A stretch of 53,811 nt of DNA from Actinomycetota bacterium (GTDB lineage Bacteria > Actinomycetota > Geothermincolia > Geothermincolales > RBG-13-55-18), in the NCBI GenBank assembly GCA_016931915.1, contig JAFGDU010000154.1, forward strand, positions 1 through 53,811. Reading direction: 5' to 3'. Shown here piece by piece: positions 33,206 through 40,655 of the stretch. The number at the start of each line of letters is the position of its first letter. Positions within the stretch are counted from its first letter, which is position 1. Below the pieces are notes generated by a model. That model was not told where the DNA came from, did no database searches, and saw only the letters and a program-made list of their open reading frames with translations. The position numbers and the translations under genes were made by a program.

Positions 33206-34993
33206 ATGGAGGAACACAGCAAGGAGGGGTCGGATGGTAAATCGCTTGACCGCGATTTCCGCTTTAGCCCGCGACCGAACCTGGCCCACGAGATCGCCTG
33301 GATGCCGTGGGGCGAGGAGGCTTTCCACCGGGCCGAGCGAGAGGGCAAGGCGGTCCTGCTCTCCATATCGGCTGTCTGGTGTCACTGGTGCCACGTCATG
33401 GACGAGACATCTTACTCGGATCGTGCGGTTATAGATCTCGTAAACAGTAGATTCGTACCGGTACGCGTCGACAGCGACCGCAACCCCGATATCAACCGCC
33501 GTTACAACCAGGGGGGTTGGCCTACCACGGCATTCCTGGACCCGCATGGCACGCTTCTGGCTGGAGCGACATACATCCCGCCCGAGGCCATGCGTGCGGC
33601 CCTGGAGAGGATATCGGAGCTCTATGCTCAACACGATATCGACGTAACCACGCAGGAGGAGGCGTGGTTCCCCGCCCCGGAGACCGGGGTGCTGGACCTG
33701 GGGATAGTCGAGGAGTCGGGGGCGCAGCTATTGCGCGCCTGGGACCGGGCTTTCGGCGGGCTGGGCCGCGAGCCCAAGTTCCCACAAGTGGAGGCCCTGT
33801 CTCTAGCCCTGGAGTTGTACGCCGACGAGGGAGATGCCGAGTACCTGGTCTTCGCCCGCACCTCCCTGGAGGCCATGATCGGGGGTAACCTCCTGGATGA
33901 TGTCGAAGGGGGTTTCTTTCGCTATTCCACGACGAGGGATTGGTCTATACCCCATTACGAAAAAATGCTGGCGGACAACGCAGGCCTCATCAACGTGCTG
34001 CTCAAGGCCTATAGCCTAAGCGGTGCCGAGATCTTCCGCCGCACCGCGGGCGAGACGGCCGATTATATCTATCGCGTGCTTAGCGACGGAGATTCCAGGT
34101 TCTTTGGCAGCCAGGACGCAGACGAGGAATATTATCTCCTTAAAGCCGGGGACAGGAAGAAACTGCCCGCTCCCCCCGTTGACAGGACCGTGTATACGGA
34201 CCTTGCGGCACGTGCGGCCGCGAGCCTTCTCGTGGAGGGAACCACCCTCCAGCACGACGAGCACTCCACCCTGGCCCTGTCGGCCCTCGAGTTCCTGTGG
34301 TCGGAATCCTTTCGGCCGGGCGAAGGTATGGCTCACTACCACGACGGCAAGCCCCACCGCTGGGGCCTGCTTGATGACGGCGTGGAGGCGGCCATCGCTT
34401 TTCTCACCGCCTTCGGTTTCACCGGGGAGAGGCGTTACCTGGAGCGGGCCGAGGCCATGCTCGCCCTCCTCATAACGCACCACTGGGACGAGTCGAGATC
34501 CATGTTAATGGACACCTCCCCGCATCACCTTCCACCCGGCCTGAAACCGCAGCCTGCCGACCTGGGCAGCCAGTCACGGGCCGCCGAGGCCATGATCCTC
34601 TACTGGTCTTACGGCGGGGACGAGAAGTGGCGCCATCGCGCCGTCGAAGTGCTCTCGGCGGTCTCTGGGTTGGCGGCGGCATACGGCATCATGGCCGCAC
34701 CGTTCGCCAAGGCGGTCAACCTCTACCTGCGCGGGCCAATCATGGTCAAGATCTCCGGCGATCCCGGGGGTAGCGCACGATCTCCGCTGAGGCTGGCGGC
34801 GCTCTCACCCCAGCCCAGGATTTTACCTATGGTTTCAGGCAAAGTGGGAATAATGGAAGAGGCATGGTCCGAGGTGTGCACCATGGAATCCTGCCGGCTG
34901 CGTACGGCGGATCCGGAGGTCCTGGCGCGAGACCTCGGAGTTCTCGAGAAGATAGCCAAGGGAGTGGATCATGAGGGAAGTCAACCTGGATAA
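33206..34993 (+). CDS. YyaL/DUF255-type protein: thioredoxin-like domain plus (alpha/alpha)6 barrel
   Basis: An N-terminal thioredoxin-like domain (about residues 15-170) contains the family hallmark AVWCHWCHVMDE, with Cys59 and Cys62 as a CxxC-type redox pair, preceded by IAWMPWGEEAFHRAEREGKA. The rest (about 180-590) is the glycosidase-like helical barrel seen in this family (FGGLGREPKFPQVEAL, FFRYSTTRDWSIPHYEKMLADN). Length is 595 against ~650-700 typical, so some barrel segments are short. The biological role of the family is poorly known; redox or sulfur handling fits this neighbourhood. It overlaps the NifS-like gene by 23 nt. Confidence 0.88.
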   Translation: MEEHSKEGSDGKSLDRDFRFSPRPNLAHEIAWMPWGEEAFHRAEREGKAVLLSISAVWCHWCHVMDETSYSDRAVIDLVNSRFVPVRVDSDRNPDINRRYNQGGWPTTAFLDPHGTLLAGATYIPPEAMRAALERISELYAQHDIDVTTQEEAWFPAPETGVLDLGIVEESGAQLLRAWDRAFGGLGREPKFPQVEALSLALELYADEGDAEYLVFARTSLEAMIGGNLLDDVEGGFFRYSTTRDWSIPHYEKMLADNAGLINVLLKAYSLSGAEIFRRTAGETADYIYRVLSDGDSRFFGSQDADEEYYLLKAGDRKKLPAPPVDRTVYTDLAARAAASLLVEGTTLQHDEHSTLALSALEFLWSESFRPGEGMAHYHDGKPHRWGLLDDGVEAAIAFLTAFGFTGERRYLERAEAMLALLITHHWDESRSMLMDTSPHHLPPGLKPQPADLGSQSRAAEAMILYWSYGGDEKWRHRAVEVLSAVSGLAAAYGIMAAPFAKAVNLYLRGPIMVKISGDPGGSARSPLRLAALSPQPRILPMVSGKVGIMEEAWSEVCTMESCRLRTADPEVLARDLGVLEKIAKGVDHEGSQPG

Positions 34994-36149
34994 TTATGCT
35001 GCAACGCCCCTGCCGCCGGAGGTAAGGGATGCGATGCTGCCCTTCCTGGGCGAGGATTTCGGCAATCCTTCCTCTCTGCACAGTCGGGGGGATACCGCCA
35101 GGGAGGCCGTCGAGGAAGCACGGGAGAAGGTCGCATCCCTCATAGGGGCGAACCCGGAGGAGATCATCTTTACCTCCAACGGGACCGAGGCCAATAACCT
35201 TGCGATAAAGGGAATAGCCGCCGGTTCGAGGCGGAAGGGCAAGCATATCGTGGTCTCGGCCGTGGAGCATTTCTCGGTGTTGCATGCCGCGCGTTCCCTG
35301 GAGAAGCAGGGTTACGAGCTCTCGCTGATCCCCGTGGACGAATACGGATCCATGGACCTGGAGGAGATGGCCTCGGCCATTGGAGACGACACCGTACTGG
35401 TCTCGGTGATGACCGCCAATGGAGAGGTCGGCACCATCCAGCCTATAGCCGAAGCTGCACGTATCGCGGCCGAGAGAGAGGTGCCTTTTCATACCGATGC
35501 GGTCGCGGCGGCCGGGACCATACCGATAGACGTGGGCGAGTCAGGCGTTTCGGCACTGTCCCTGTCCTCGGACCTCATCTACGGACCCCAGGGTGTCGGA
35601 GCTCTGTGGGTGAAGAGAGGCCTGCGCTTGATCCCCATGCTCGACGGCGGAGTGCAGGAGGGAGGCAGGCGAGGCGGCACGGAGAACGTTGCCGGCATAG
35701 TGGGGATGGGAAAAGCAGCGGAGATGGCCGCGGCGAACATGCCGGAGAGGAGCGACCGGCTGTCGGAGCTGCGGGATGCCATCATCTCCGGCCTTCCCGC
35801 GAAGGTCGAGCACGTCTATCTCACCGGCCACCCCACCCGGCGCCTGCCGTGGAACGCAAGCTTCGCGGTGGAGTTCATTGAGGGCGAGGGCATGCTGCTC
35901 TTTCTCGATCAGCAGGGCGTGGCGGTATCGAGCGGCTCGGCCTGTACCTCGCGAGCGCTCAAGGGCTCACACGTGCTTTCAGCATGCGGGGTCCCGGCGG
36001 AGAGGGCACAGGGCTCGCTACTCTTCAGCTTCGGCCTTCAGAACACCAGTGACGACGTGGATTACGTGCTGGAGGTATTCACTCCCATCGTCGAGAAGCT
36101 GCGGCAGATGTCACCTCTATATGCGAAATACTTGAAGGAGAGGGGGTAA
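34971..36149 (+). CDS. NifS/IscS-like protein lacking the PLP lysine
   Basis: Fold-type I cysteine-desulfurase homolog of 392 residues, next to its IscU partner. Kept features: N-terminal LDNYAATP, EH100 (stacking His), HTDA with Asp176, and the mobile active-site Cys325 in SSGSACTS. Lost features: the canonical SAHK becomes SSDL (199-202), so the Schiff-base Lys is Leu and the preceding His is Asp. The Gln after HTDAV is Ala, and the substrate-binding Arg of the C-terminal RFS/GR motif is Leu (SLLFSFGLQ). Ordinary PLP-dependent desulfuration is therefore unlikely. Archaeoglobus fulgidus IscS also lacks this lysine and forms a cluster-holding complex with IscU. I infer a scaffold or persulfide-relay role here. 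Confidence 0.85.
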   Translation: MREVNLDNYAATPLPPEVRDAMLPFLGEDFGNPSSLHSRGDTAREAVEEAREKVASLIGANPEEIIFTSNGTEANNLAIKGIAAGSRRKGKHIVVSAVEHFSVLHAARSLEKQGYELSLIPVDEYGSMDLEEMASAIGDDTVLVSVMTANGEVGTIQPIAEAARIAAEREVPFHTDAVAAAGTIPIDVGESGVSALSLSSDLIYGPQGVGALWVKRGLRLIPMLDGGVQEGGRRGGTENVAGIVGMGKAAEMAAANMPERSDRLSELRDAIISGLPAKVEHVYLTGHPTRRLPWNASFAVEFIEGEGMLLFLDQQGVAVSSGSACTSRALKGSHVLSACGVPAERAQGSLLFSFGLQNTSDDVDYVLEVFTPIVEKLRQMSPLYAKYLKERG

Positions 36150-36154
36150 GGATC

Positions 36155-36538
36155 ATGGCTCAATACAGTGAAGAGGTTATGGATCATTTCACCAACCCGC
36201 GCAACGTGGGCGAGATCGAGGACGCTGACGGTGTGGGGGAGGTGGGCAACCCCGTCTGCGGGGACATGATGACTTTCTATGTCAAGGTCGACGATGACGA
36301 GCGGCTGGAGGACGTAAAGTTCAAGACCTTCGGCTGCGGTGCGGCCATAGCCGTTTCCAGCATGGTGAGCGAGATGGCCAAGGGCAAGACGGTGGACGAA
36401 GCCCTGCAGATATCACGCGACGACGTGGCCCAGGAACTGGGCGGGCTGCCCAAACAGAAGATGCACTGCTCGAACCTCGGGGCTGATGCCCTGCATCTGG
36501 CCATCGAGGATTACAAGAGCAAGAAAGGAACGAGTTGA
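36155..36538 (+). CDS. iscU: IscU/NifU-type Fe-S scaffold
   Basis: A 127-residue scaffold protein on which [2Fe-2S] clusters are assembled. All three conserved cysteines and the assembly Asp are present: Cys35 and Asp37 in NPVCGD, Cys61 in FGCGAAIA, Cys105 in KMHCSNLG. The N-terminus YSEEVMDHFTNPRNVG is typical. It starts five bases after the NifS-like stop, so the two are co-expressed and probably form a complex. Confidence 0.95.
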   Translation: MAQYSEEVMDHFTNPRNVGEIEDADGVGEVGNPVCGDMMTFYVKVDDDERLEDVKFKTFGCGAAIAVSSMVSEMAKGKTVDEALQISRDDVAQELGGLPKQKMHCSNLGADALHLAIEDYKSKKGTS

Positions 36539-36540
36539 TA

Positions 36541-36719
36541 TGGAAGAGAAGAAGACTGTCTGCAAGTGTCCTTACTGCGATGCGGATATAGAGTTCATCG
36601 AGGACATGTCTCCGTTCTGCCAACCCTGCAGTATAACCATCATCACCTGCGAGAGCTGCGGGGGGAAGGCCAGGGAAGGGACGGAGAACTGCCCCGAGTG
36701 CGGTAAGCCTTTGAAGTGA
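36541..36719 (+). CDS. Small double zinc-ribbon protein, 59 residues
   Basis: The ATG at 36541 follows the iscU stop by two bases, with AAGGAACGAG upstream. Cysteine pairs CKCPYC (8-13), CQPC (27-30), CESC (38-41) and CPEC (50-53) could form two zinc sites or receive sulfur or an Fe-S cluster. No named family is recognised. Its place between iscU and dsrE suggests an accessory role in the same sulfur pathway. Confidence 0.8.
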
Positions 36720-36806
36720 CCGGTATCAGGTCTTTAATTTCCGCGATGCGGGGACGGGCAGAAGGTAACGGGCAAAGAGACTCAAGGCCTGACACGCAGG
36801 GAAATA
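36718..36806 (+). repeat. Structured leader element, copy R2
   Basis: Outer arms GTATCAGGTC (36723-36732) and AAGGCCTGACAC (36784-36795). The inner hairpin TTTCCGC/GCGGGGA encloses GAT. Compared with R1/R3, the A-T pair inside the outer stem is changed to T-A, a compensatory change. The tail GCAGGGAAATAAGGAGGTG provides the dsrE ribosome site. Confidence 0.7.
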
Positions 36807-36819
36807 AGGAGGTGCAGCC

Positions 36820-37305
36820 ATGAGCGACGAGGCGGAAAAAGCGACTATCGTGGTCTTCAGCGGCGAACTGGACCGCGCGCTCGCGGCTTTTAATATCGCC
36901 ACCACGGCCGCCTCCATGGGCATGGAAGTTACCCTGTTCTTCACCTTCTGGGGCTTGAACGTGGTCACCAGGGAGAAGGCCGCCACCGCCGGCAGGAAAT
37001 CCCTGCAGAAGATGATGGGCATGATGAACAGAGGGGGGGCGAGACGCCTCAAGCTCTCCCGCCTGAACATGCTGGGGGGCGGGAAGGCCGCCATGAAGAG
37101 ACTGATGAAGGAATACCGCATGCCCTCCCTGGAGGAGATGATCCCCATGGCCAAGGAGCTGGGCGTGCGTTTCCTTGCCTGCACCACCTCCATGGCTCTC
37201 ATGGGGCTCGGAGAAGAAGATTTCATTCCGGAGGTGGACGAGTTCGTGGGCGCCGCCACCTACGTCGAGAAGGCGGCGGGGTCCAGTATCAATCTTTTTA
37301 TATGA
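36820..37305 (+). CDS. DsrE/DsrF-like sulfur-relay protein
   Basis: A 161-residue member of the DsrE-like superfamily (TusD/DsrE, DsrE2). The N-terminal strand TIVVFSGELDRALAAFNIAT, the membrane-like strand EVTLFFTFWGLNVV and the conserved Cys121 in FLACTTSMALMGL, the persulfide-carrying position, are present. These proteins pass sulfane sulfur between TusA-type carriers and acceptors. The next gene encodes TusA. AGGAGGTG, part of element R2, precedes the ATG. Confidence 0.9.
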   Translation: MSDEAEKATIVVFSGELDRALAAFNIATTAASMGMEVTLFFTFWGLNVVTREKAATAGRKSLQKMMGMMNRGGARRLKLSRLNMLGGGKAAMKRLMKEYRMPSLEEMIPMAKELGVRFLACTTSMALMGLGEEDFIPEVDEFVGAATYVEKAAGSSINLFI

Positions 37306-37396
37306 GACTGGTAACAGGTCTTTAATCTCCGCGATGCGGGGACGAGTAGAAGGTAACGTGGGAAGAGACTGAAAGACCTGTCACGCAGGGGAATCA
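37306..37396 (+). repeat. Structured leader element, copy R3
   Basis: Outer arms GTAACAGGTCTTT (37311-37323) and AAAGACCTGTCAC (37372-37384) pair at 12 of 13 positions. The inner hairpin CTCCGC/GCGGGG encloses GAT. It lacks the terminal ribosome site and is joined directly to R4. Confidence 0.75.
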
Positions 37397-37485
37397 GACT
37401 GGTGTCAGGTCTTGAATCTCCGTGTAGTATTGTGGGGAAAAGGGGAGCTGGAAAGAGACCGAAGACCTTACACGCAGAGGAATCA
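37397..37485 (+). repeat. Structured leader element, copy R4
   Basis: Outer arms GTGTCAGGTCTT (37402-37413) and AAGACCTTACAC (37463-37472 region) pair at 11 of 12 positions. The inner CTCC/GGGG pair is kept, but the loop differs (GTGTAGTATTGT). It carries the tail leading into AGGAGGTG, the ribosome site of tusA. Tandem with R3. Confidence 0.7.
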
Positions 37486-37497
37486 GGAGGTGCGATC

Positions 37498-37728
37498 ATG
37501 AAGGCTGACAGAACGCTGGATTGCGTAGGCCTTTATTGTCCCATGCCTATCGTGAAGACCTCCCAGGAGATGAAGGAGCTCTCGCATGGCGAGGTGCTGG
37601 AGGTGATCGCCGACGATAAAGGGATAAAAAGCGATATGCCTGCTTGGTGTACGAAAACAGGCAACGAATGCCTGGGCATAGAGGAGGAAGGCGGGGAGTA
37701 TCACGTCTTCGTGAAGAAAAAAGGATAG
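37498..37728 (+). CDS. TusA/SirA-type sulfur carrier
   Basis: A 76-residue TusA-fold protein. The persulfide Cys is Cys14 in GLYCPMPIVK, preceded by an extra Cys9 (LDCVGLYC). The C-terminal part has SDMPAWCTKTGNECLG with Cys51 and Cys58. It would accept sulfur and hand it to or from DsrE. GGAGGTG eight bases before the ATG belongs to leader element R4. It is followed 12 nt later by rubrerythrin. Confidence 0.92.
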   Translation: MKADRTLDCVGLYCPMPIVKTSQEMKELSHGEVLEVIADDKGIKSDMPAWCTKTGNECLGIEEEGGEYHVFVKKKG

Positions 37729-37740
37729 AAAGGTGTGGTC

Positions 37741-38238
37741 ATGGGAGAAAAGACACGCGAGAACCTTCACGATGCCTACACGGGTGAGTCGAAAGCAGTG
37801 GTGAGGTTGAAGGCGTTTGCGGCCAAGGCCGAGGAGGAGGAATACGAGGGCGTAGCCAAGCTGTTCCGTGCGGTGGCGGAATCCGAGAGCGTACATGCAT
37901 TCAACAACCTGAGGCTGTTGCGGGAGATAGGGGATACGGAAAGCAACCTCGAGGAAGCCCTGGCATCGGAGCAGAAGATCGCGGCGGTCGGCTACGAAAG
38001 CTTCATCGCCGACGCCGAGGCGGAGGAGGACAAGGCTGCCGCCACCATGTTCGCCTACGCGCGGGACGTCGAGGAGAGGCACGCCAAGCTCTATGAGGGT
38101 GCCCTGCAGCATATGGTGGCCGACAAAGTCCCGGACTATTACGTATGCAGTGTTTGCGGTTACGTAGCCGATGATGTCATCCCGGAGAAATGCCCCATAT
38201 GCGGGGCCCCCGAGGATAAATTCTTCCCGGTGGACTAA
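37741..38238 (+). CDS. Rubrerythrin
   Basis: A 165-residue peroxide-reducing protein: a ferritin-like di-iron four-helix domain (ESKAVVRLKAFAAKAEEEEY, FRAVAESESVHAFN, DVEERHAKLYEGAL) followed by a C-terminal rubredoxin-type FeS4 domain (CSVCGYV..CPICG). Typical of anaerobes under oxidative stress. The ATG at 37741 has AAGG just upstream; GTG 37735 is less likely. Last gene of the sulfur locus, ending at a strong terminator. Confidence 0.95.
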   Translation: MGEKTRENLHDAYTGESKAVVRLKAFAAKAEEEEYEGVAKLFRAVAESESVHAFNNLRLLREIGDTESNLEEALASEQKIAAVGYESFIADAEAEEDKAAATMFAYARDVEERHAKLYEGALQHMVADKVPDYYVCSVCGYVADDVIPEKCPICGAPEDKFFPVD

Positions 38239-38242
38239 TTAA

Positions 38243-38266
38243 AGGGGCTCCCCGCGGGGAGCCCCT
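38243..38266. terminator. Perfect palindromic terminator between convergent genes
   Basis: AGGGGCTCCCCG followed directly by its exact complement CGGGGAGCCCCT, a 12-bp stem with no spare loop bases, five bases after the rubrerythrin stop. It can serve both rubrerythrin (plus) and the coiled-coil gene (minus). No long T-run follows. Confidence 0.75.
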
Positions 38267-38285
38267 ATGAAGTACTTATTTCAGC

Positions 38286-38516
38286 TTATGAGATGTCGCA
38301 CTGCTCGAGGGAATCCTTGACCTCGGCGAGTATCTTCTTCCTCTTCTGCAGCTCGGCCAGTTTTGCCTCGACATCCTGCATCTCGGGGTCGAATACGCAG
38401 GCCCCGAAGGAGCAGTCGACGCCGGCGAGTTCCTGTAGCTTGCTCGCCACTACCGCGAGCTCGTCCTCGTAGGCCTCTATCTCCTTGTCCAGCAATTCCT
38501 CTTTCTCATTGGCCAT
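38286..38516 (-). CDS. Small coiled-coil protein with a Cys pair
   Basis: A 76-residue, highly charged protein of two helices (EELLDKEIEAYEDELAVVASKL and MQDVEAKLAELQKRKKILAEV), likely a helical hairpin, connected by a loop with VDCSFGACVF. AAGGAGGT seven bases before the ATG at 38516 fixes the start. No family is recognised. The Cys pair beside a redox and sulfur locus may be functional. Confidence 0.7.
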   Translation of the reverse strand: MANEKEELLDKEIEAYEDELAVVASKLQELAGVDCSFGACVFDPEMQDVEAKLAELQKRKKILAEVKDSLEQCDIS

Positions 38517-38697
38517 TGACGCTACCTCCTTAGTATTTCCTCCCATCGTCCTATCCATTATACCCAAAGAAGGATAATTTTCTATTCCGAAGCCTGAAAA
38601 TATATGGTATCAGAAAGGAAGGGTCCTATACACACGGAAGAGCCCGAGATCGCGCCAAACCCCAGCCCGGAATCCGCGTTCTCCGGGCTCCTGCGGC

Positions 38698-40641
38698 TTA
38701 TAAGCCCCGGCGGTTGAAGTAGATGGAGCGCTCGGCCACGATACCCCCCGGCGAGCTTACCTCCATCGCCACCTCCTCCACCTGCCCGGCCTCGCAGGCC
38801 ACATCGATCGTCACCCTGCCCTCCGGGGGGAGCAGGTACTCCCGGCTTACCACCTCTCCGTCACCGCACAGGTAGTCTACCCTCACGACCTGCTCCTCCC
38901 CCGCGGGGTTGAAAAGGGCCAGCCATTCCGAGAATCCAGGGCTGGTGCATCCCTCCGGGAACAACCAGGTCTCCTGCGCCTGCGTTACGCCGGGGCTGCA
39001 ATAACCACCGGAGATATTGTGGGTCTGAAAATAAGCGGCGCGTTCCGCGACCACGGGCAGCAGGCTGGATACTCTCAACGAGAAGTCGATATCGGGAGGA
39101 AGGTACGAGTTCAGGAATAGCGTCTTCCTCTCTCCTGCCGCGAGACCAAGGGCTTCTACCCTCAGCGACCCGTCCGACATGATCATGCGCACCTCGAGCC
39201 ACGTATCGTAATCGCAAGGATTGAGAACCGTCAGATAGTTATCGAAAAGGTCGCGGGTCGTGCCCTCGGCGAAGAACCAGCGGCCGTTGGGCATGGTGGC
39301 ACCCGCCGAGCAATGCGAGCCCGTGAGTATGTCGTTGTACACGAAATACTCGGACCTCTCCGCCACCACCGGGGCGCTCGCCCTCACCACCATGGAATAA
39401 TCCCCGCTTTCCACCAAGTCGTTGACACGCAGGGTGAGGCGTGAAAGGGGGTCCACATCAAAGGCCTCTTCCTGCTTCTCCCCACCGCACGTGCGGAATT
39501 CCACCCCGACCCTGGCCGCGATAACACCCGAGGGGTTGAAGACGGCTAGATATTCCTCGAATCCCGGCCTTACCGAGCCCTCGGGGAAGAAGAAAACGCT
39601 GGATGCTTCGCTCACCCCCCTGGACAGGGAACCACCACTGTAACCCAGCCCACGGTTAAAATAGAGCATCCTCTCGGCGGCTACTGGCGTGGAGGACTCC
39701 AGAACCACCGAGACATCATCCTGCCAGGGAACTTCTTTCCTGACGCATAAGGATAACCTCCCCCGGGGAGGGATGGAGTATTCCTTGACCAGCTCCTCCC
39801 GGGATGAATAATAATACGCCCTCACCGTCGCCGTCTTGCTGCCGGGATTCAACACCAGCACCCATTCCTCGAAACCGGGACGGGTGGTGCCTTCCGCGAA
39901 ATAATGGCGCAGGGCCGCACTCGCGACCCCAGGTCCGGAATCGCCCCCCCGTACCAGCTCCTTCCACCCATAGAGCTCGCTCAAGGTAACGAAGCTGAAC
40001 CCCCTTTGCTGCAGGCCCTGTACCACCCCGGTGACCAGCTCCAGGGTATTGCGTCCCCCGAAGTGGAAAAGGATTATATCCCCGTCTCCGGCGGCCCCGA
40101 CGATGTAGTTGACCCGGTCCTGCACGGGTGGAGCCGTTGTCGCCGAGTCCCTGCTGTCGAAGTCCCACATCACCGGGGCGTACCCGGTCGACGAAGCCAC
40201 GTTCATCACTCTGCCGTCGATAAATCCGCCGGGAGGTCTGAAGATGGGCAGGTACTGGCCGGTGATAGAGCCGATGACCGCCTGGCAGGTATTCAACTCC
40301 GCCACGATCTGCTGGTCGGTGAGCTTGGTGAGCCAGGGATGGTTCTGGGTGTGGTTGCAGACGTCCCAGCCCAGGGCATCCATCTCCTGCAGTAGTTCGG
40401 GATTCCTCTGAGCCCACGACCCGATGACGAAAGCGGATGCGGTAATGCCCTGGGAAGAGAGGAAGTCCAGGATACGATGGTCGAAATTGTAGCCGTCGTC
40501 GAAGGTGAGGACTACCCGCTGCGACGAGTCCGCCATGGCCTCGCCCCCTCCGCCCGCCGCAGGAAGCATAAAGGCCAGGAGCACTGCTGCCGCGAGAAAA
40601 AAGACTGCTGCTTTGCATTCCTTAAAGCATGCGGGCGACAT
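38698..40641 (-). CDS. Exported polysaccharide deacetylase with four C-terminal beta repeats
   Basis: A 647-residue secreted protein. A signal peptide (about 1-36, FFLAAAVLLAFMLPAAGG) is followed by a NodB-type domain (about 40-225) with TFDDGYN (Asp48/Asp49), metal His97 and His101 in HTQNH, RPPGG (135-139) and LFHFGG (His193). Four repeats of ~90 residues follow (about 246-330, 349-435, 455-540, 558-645). Each starts F.EGtt.pgF.e.L...NP and ends PVVAER..YF, giving repeated beta-sandwiches probably used for wall or glycan attachment. GGGAGGTGCG before ATG 40641 sets the start; an upstream in-frame ATG at 40737 would lie inside the HDAC gene. It starts 14 nt after the HDAC-type gene. Confidence 0.9.
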   Translation of the reverse strand: MSPACFKECKAAVFFLAAAVLLAFMLPAAGGGGEAMADSSQRVVLTFDDGYNFDHRILDFLSSQGITASAFVIGSWAQRNPELLQEMDALGWDVCNHTQNHPWLTKLTDQQIVAELNTCQAVIGSITGQYLPIFRPPGGFIDGRVMNVASSTGYAPVMWDFDSRDSATTAPPVQDRVNYIVGAAGDGDIILFHFGGRNTLELVTGVVQGLQQRGFSFVTLSELYGWKELVRGGDSGPGVASAALRHYFAEGTTRPGFEEWVLVLNPGSKTATVRAYYYSSREELVKEYSIPPRGRLSLCVRKEVPWQDDVSVVLESSTPVAAERMLYFNRGLGYSGGSLSRGVSEASSVFFFPEGSVRPGFEEYLAVFNPSGVIAARVGVEFRTCGGEKQEEAFDVDPLSRLTLRVNDLVESGDYSMVVRASAPVVAERSEYFVYNDILTGSHCSAGATMPNGRWFFAEGTTRDLFDNYLTVLNPCDYDTWLEVRMIMSDGSLRVEALGLAAGERKTLFLNSYLPPDIDFSLRVSSLLPVVAERAAYFQTHNISGGYCSPGVTQAQETWLFPEGCTSPGFSEWLALFNPAGEEQVVRVDYLCGDGEVVSREYLLPPEGRVTIDVACEAGQVEEVAMEVSSPGGIVAERSIYFNRRGL

Positions 40642-40655
40642 CGCACCTCCCCCAC

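Noticed and set aside
33102-37485. Leader elements as a CRISPR array
   Set aside because: The copies are ~90 nt, dispersed between genes, imperfect and without unique spacers; no cas gene is present.
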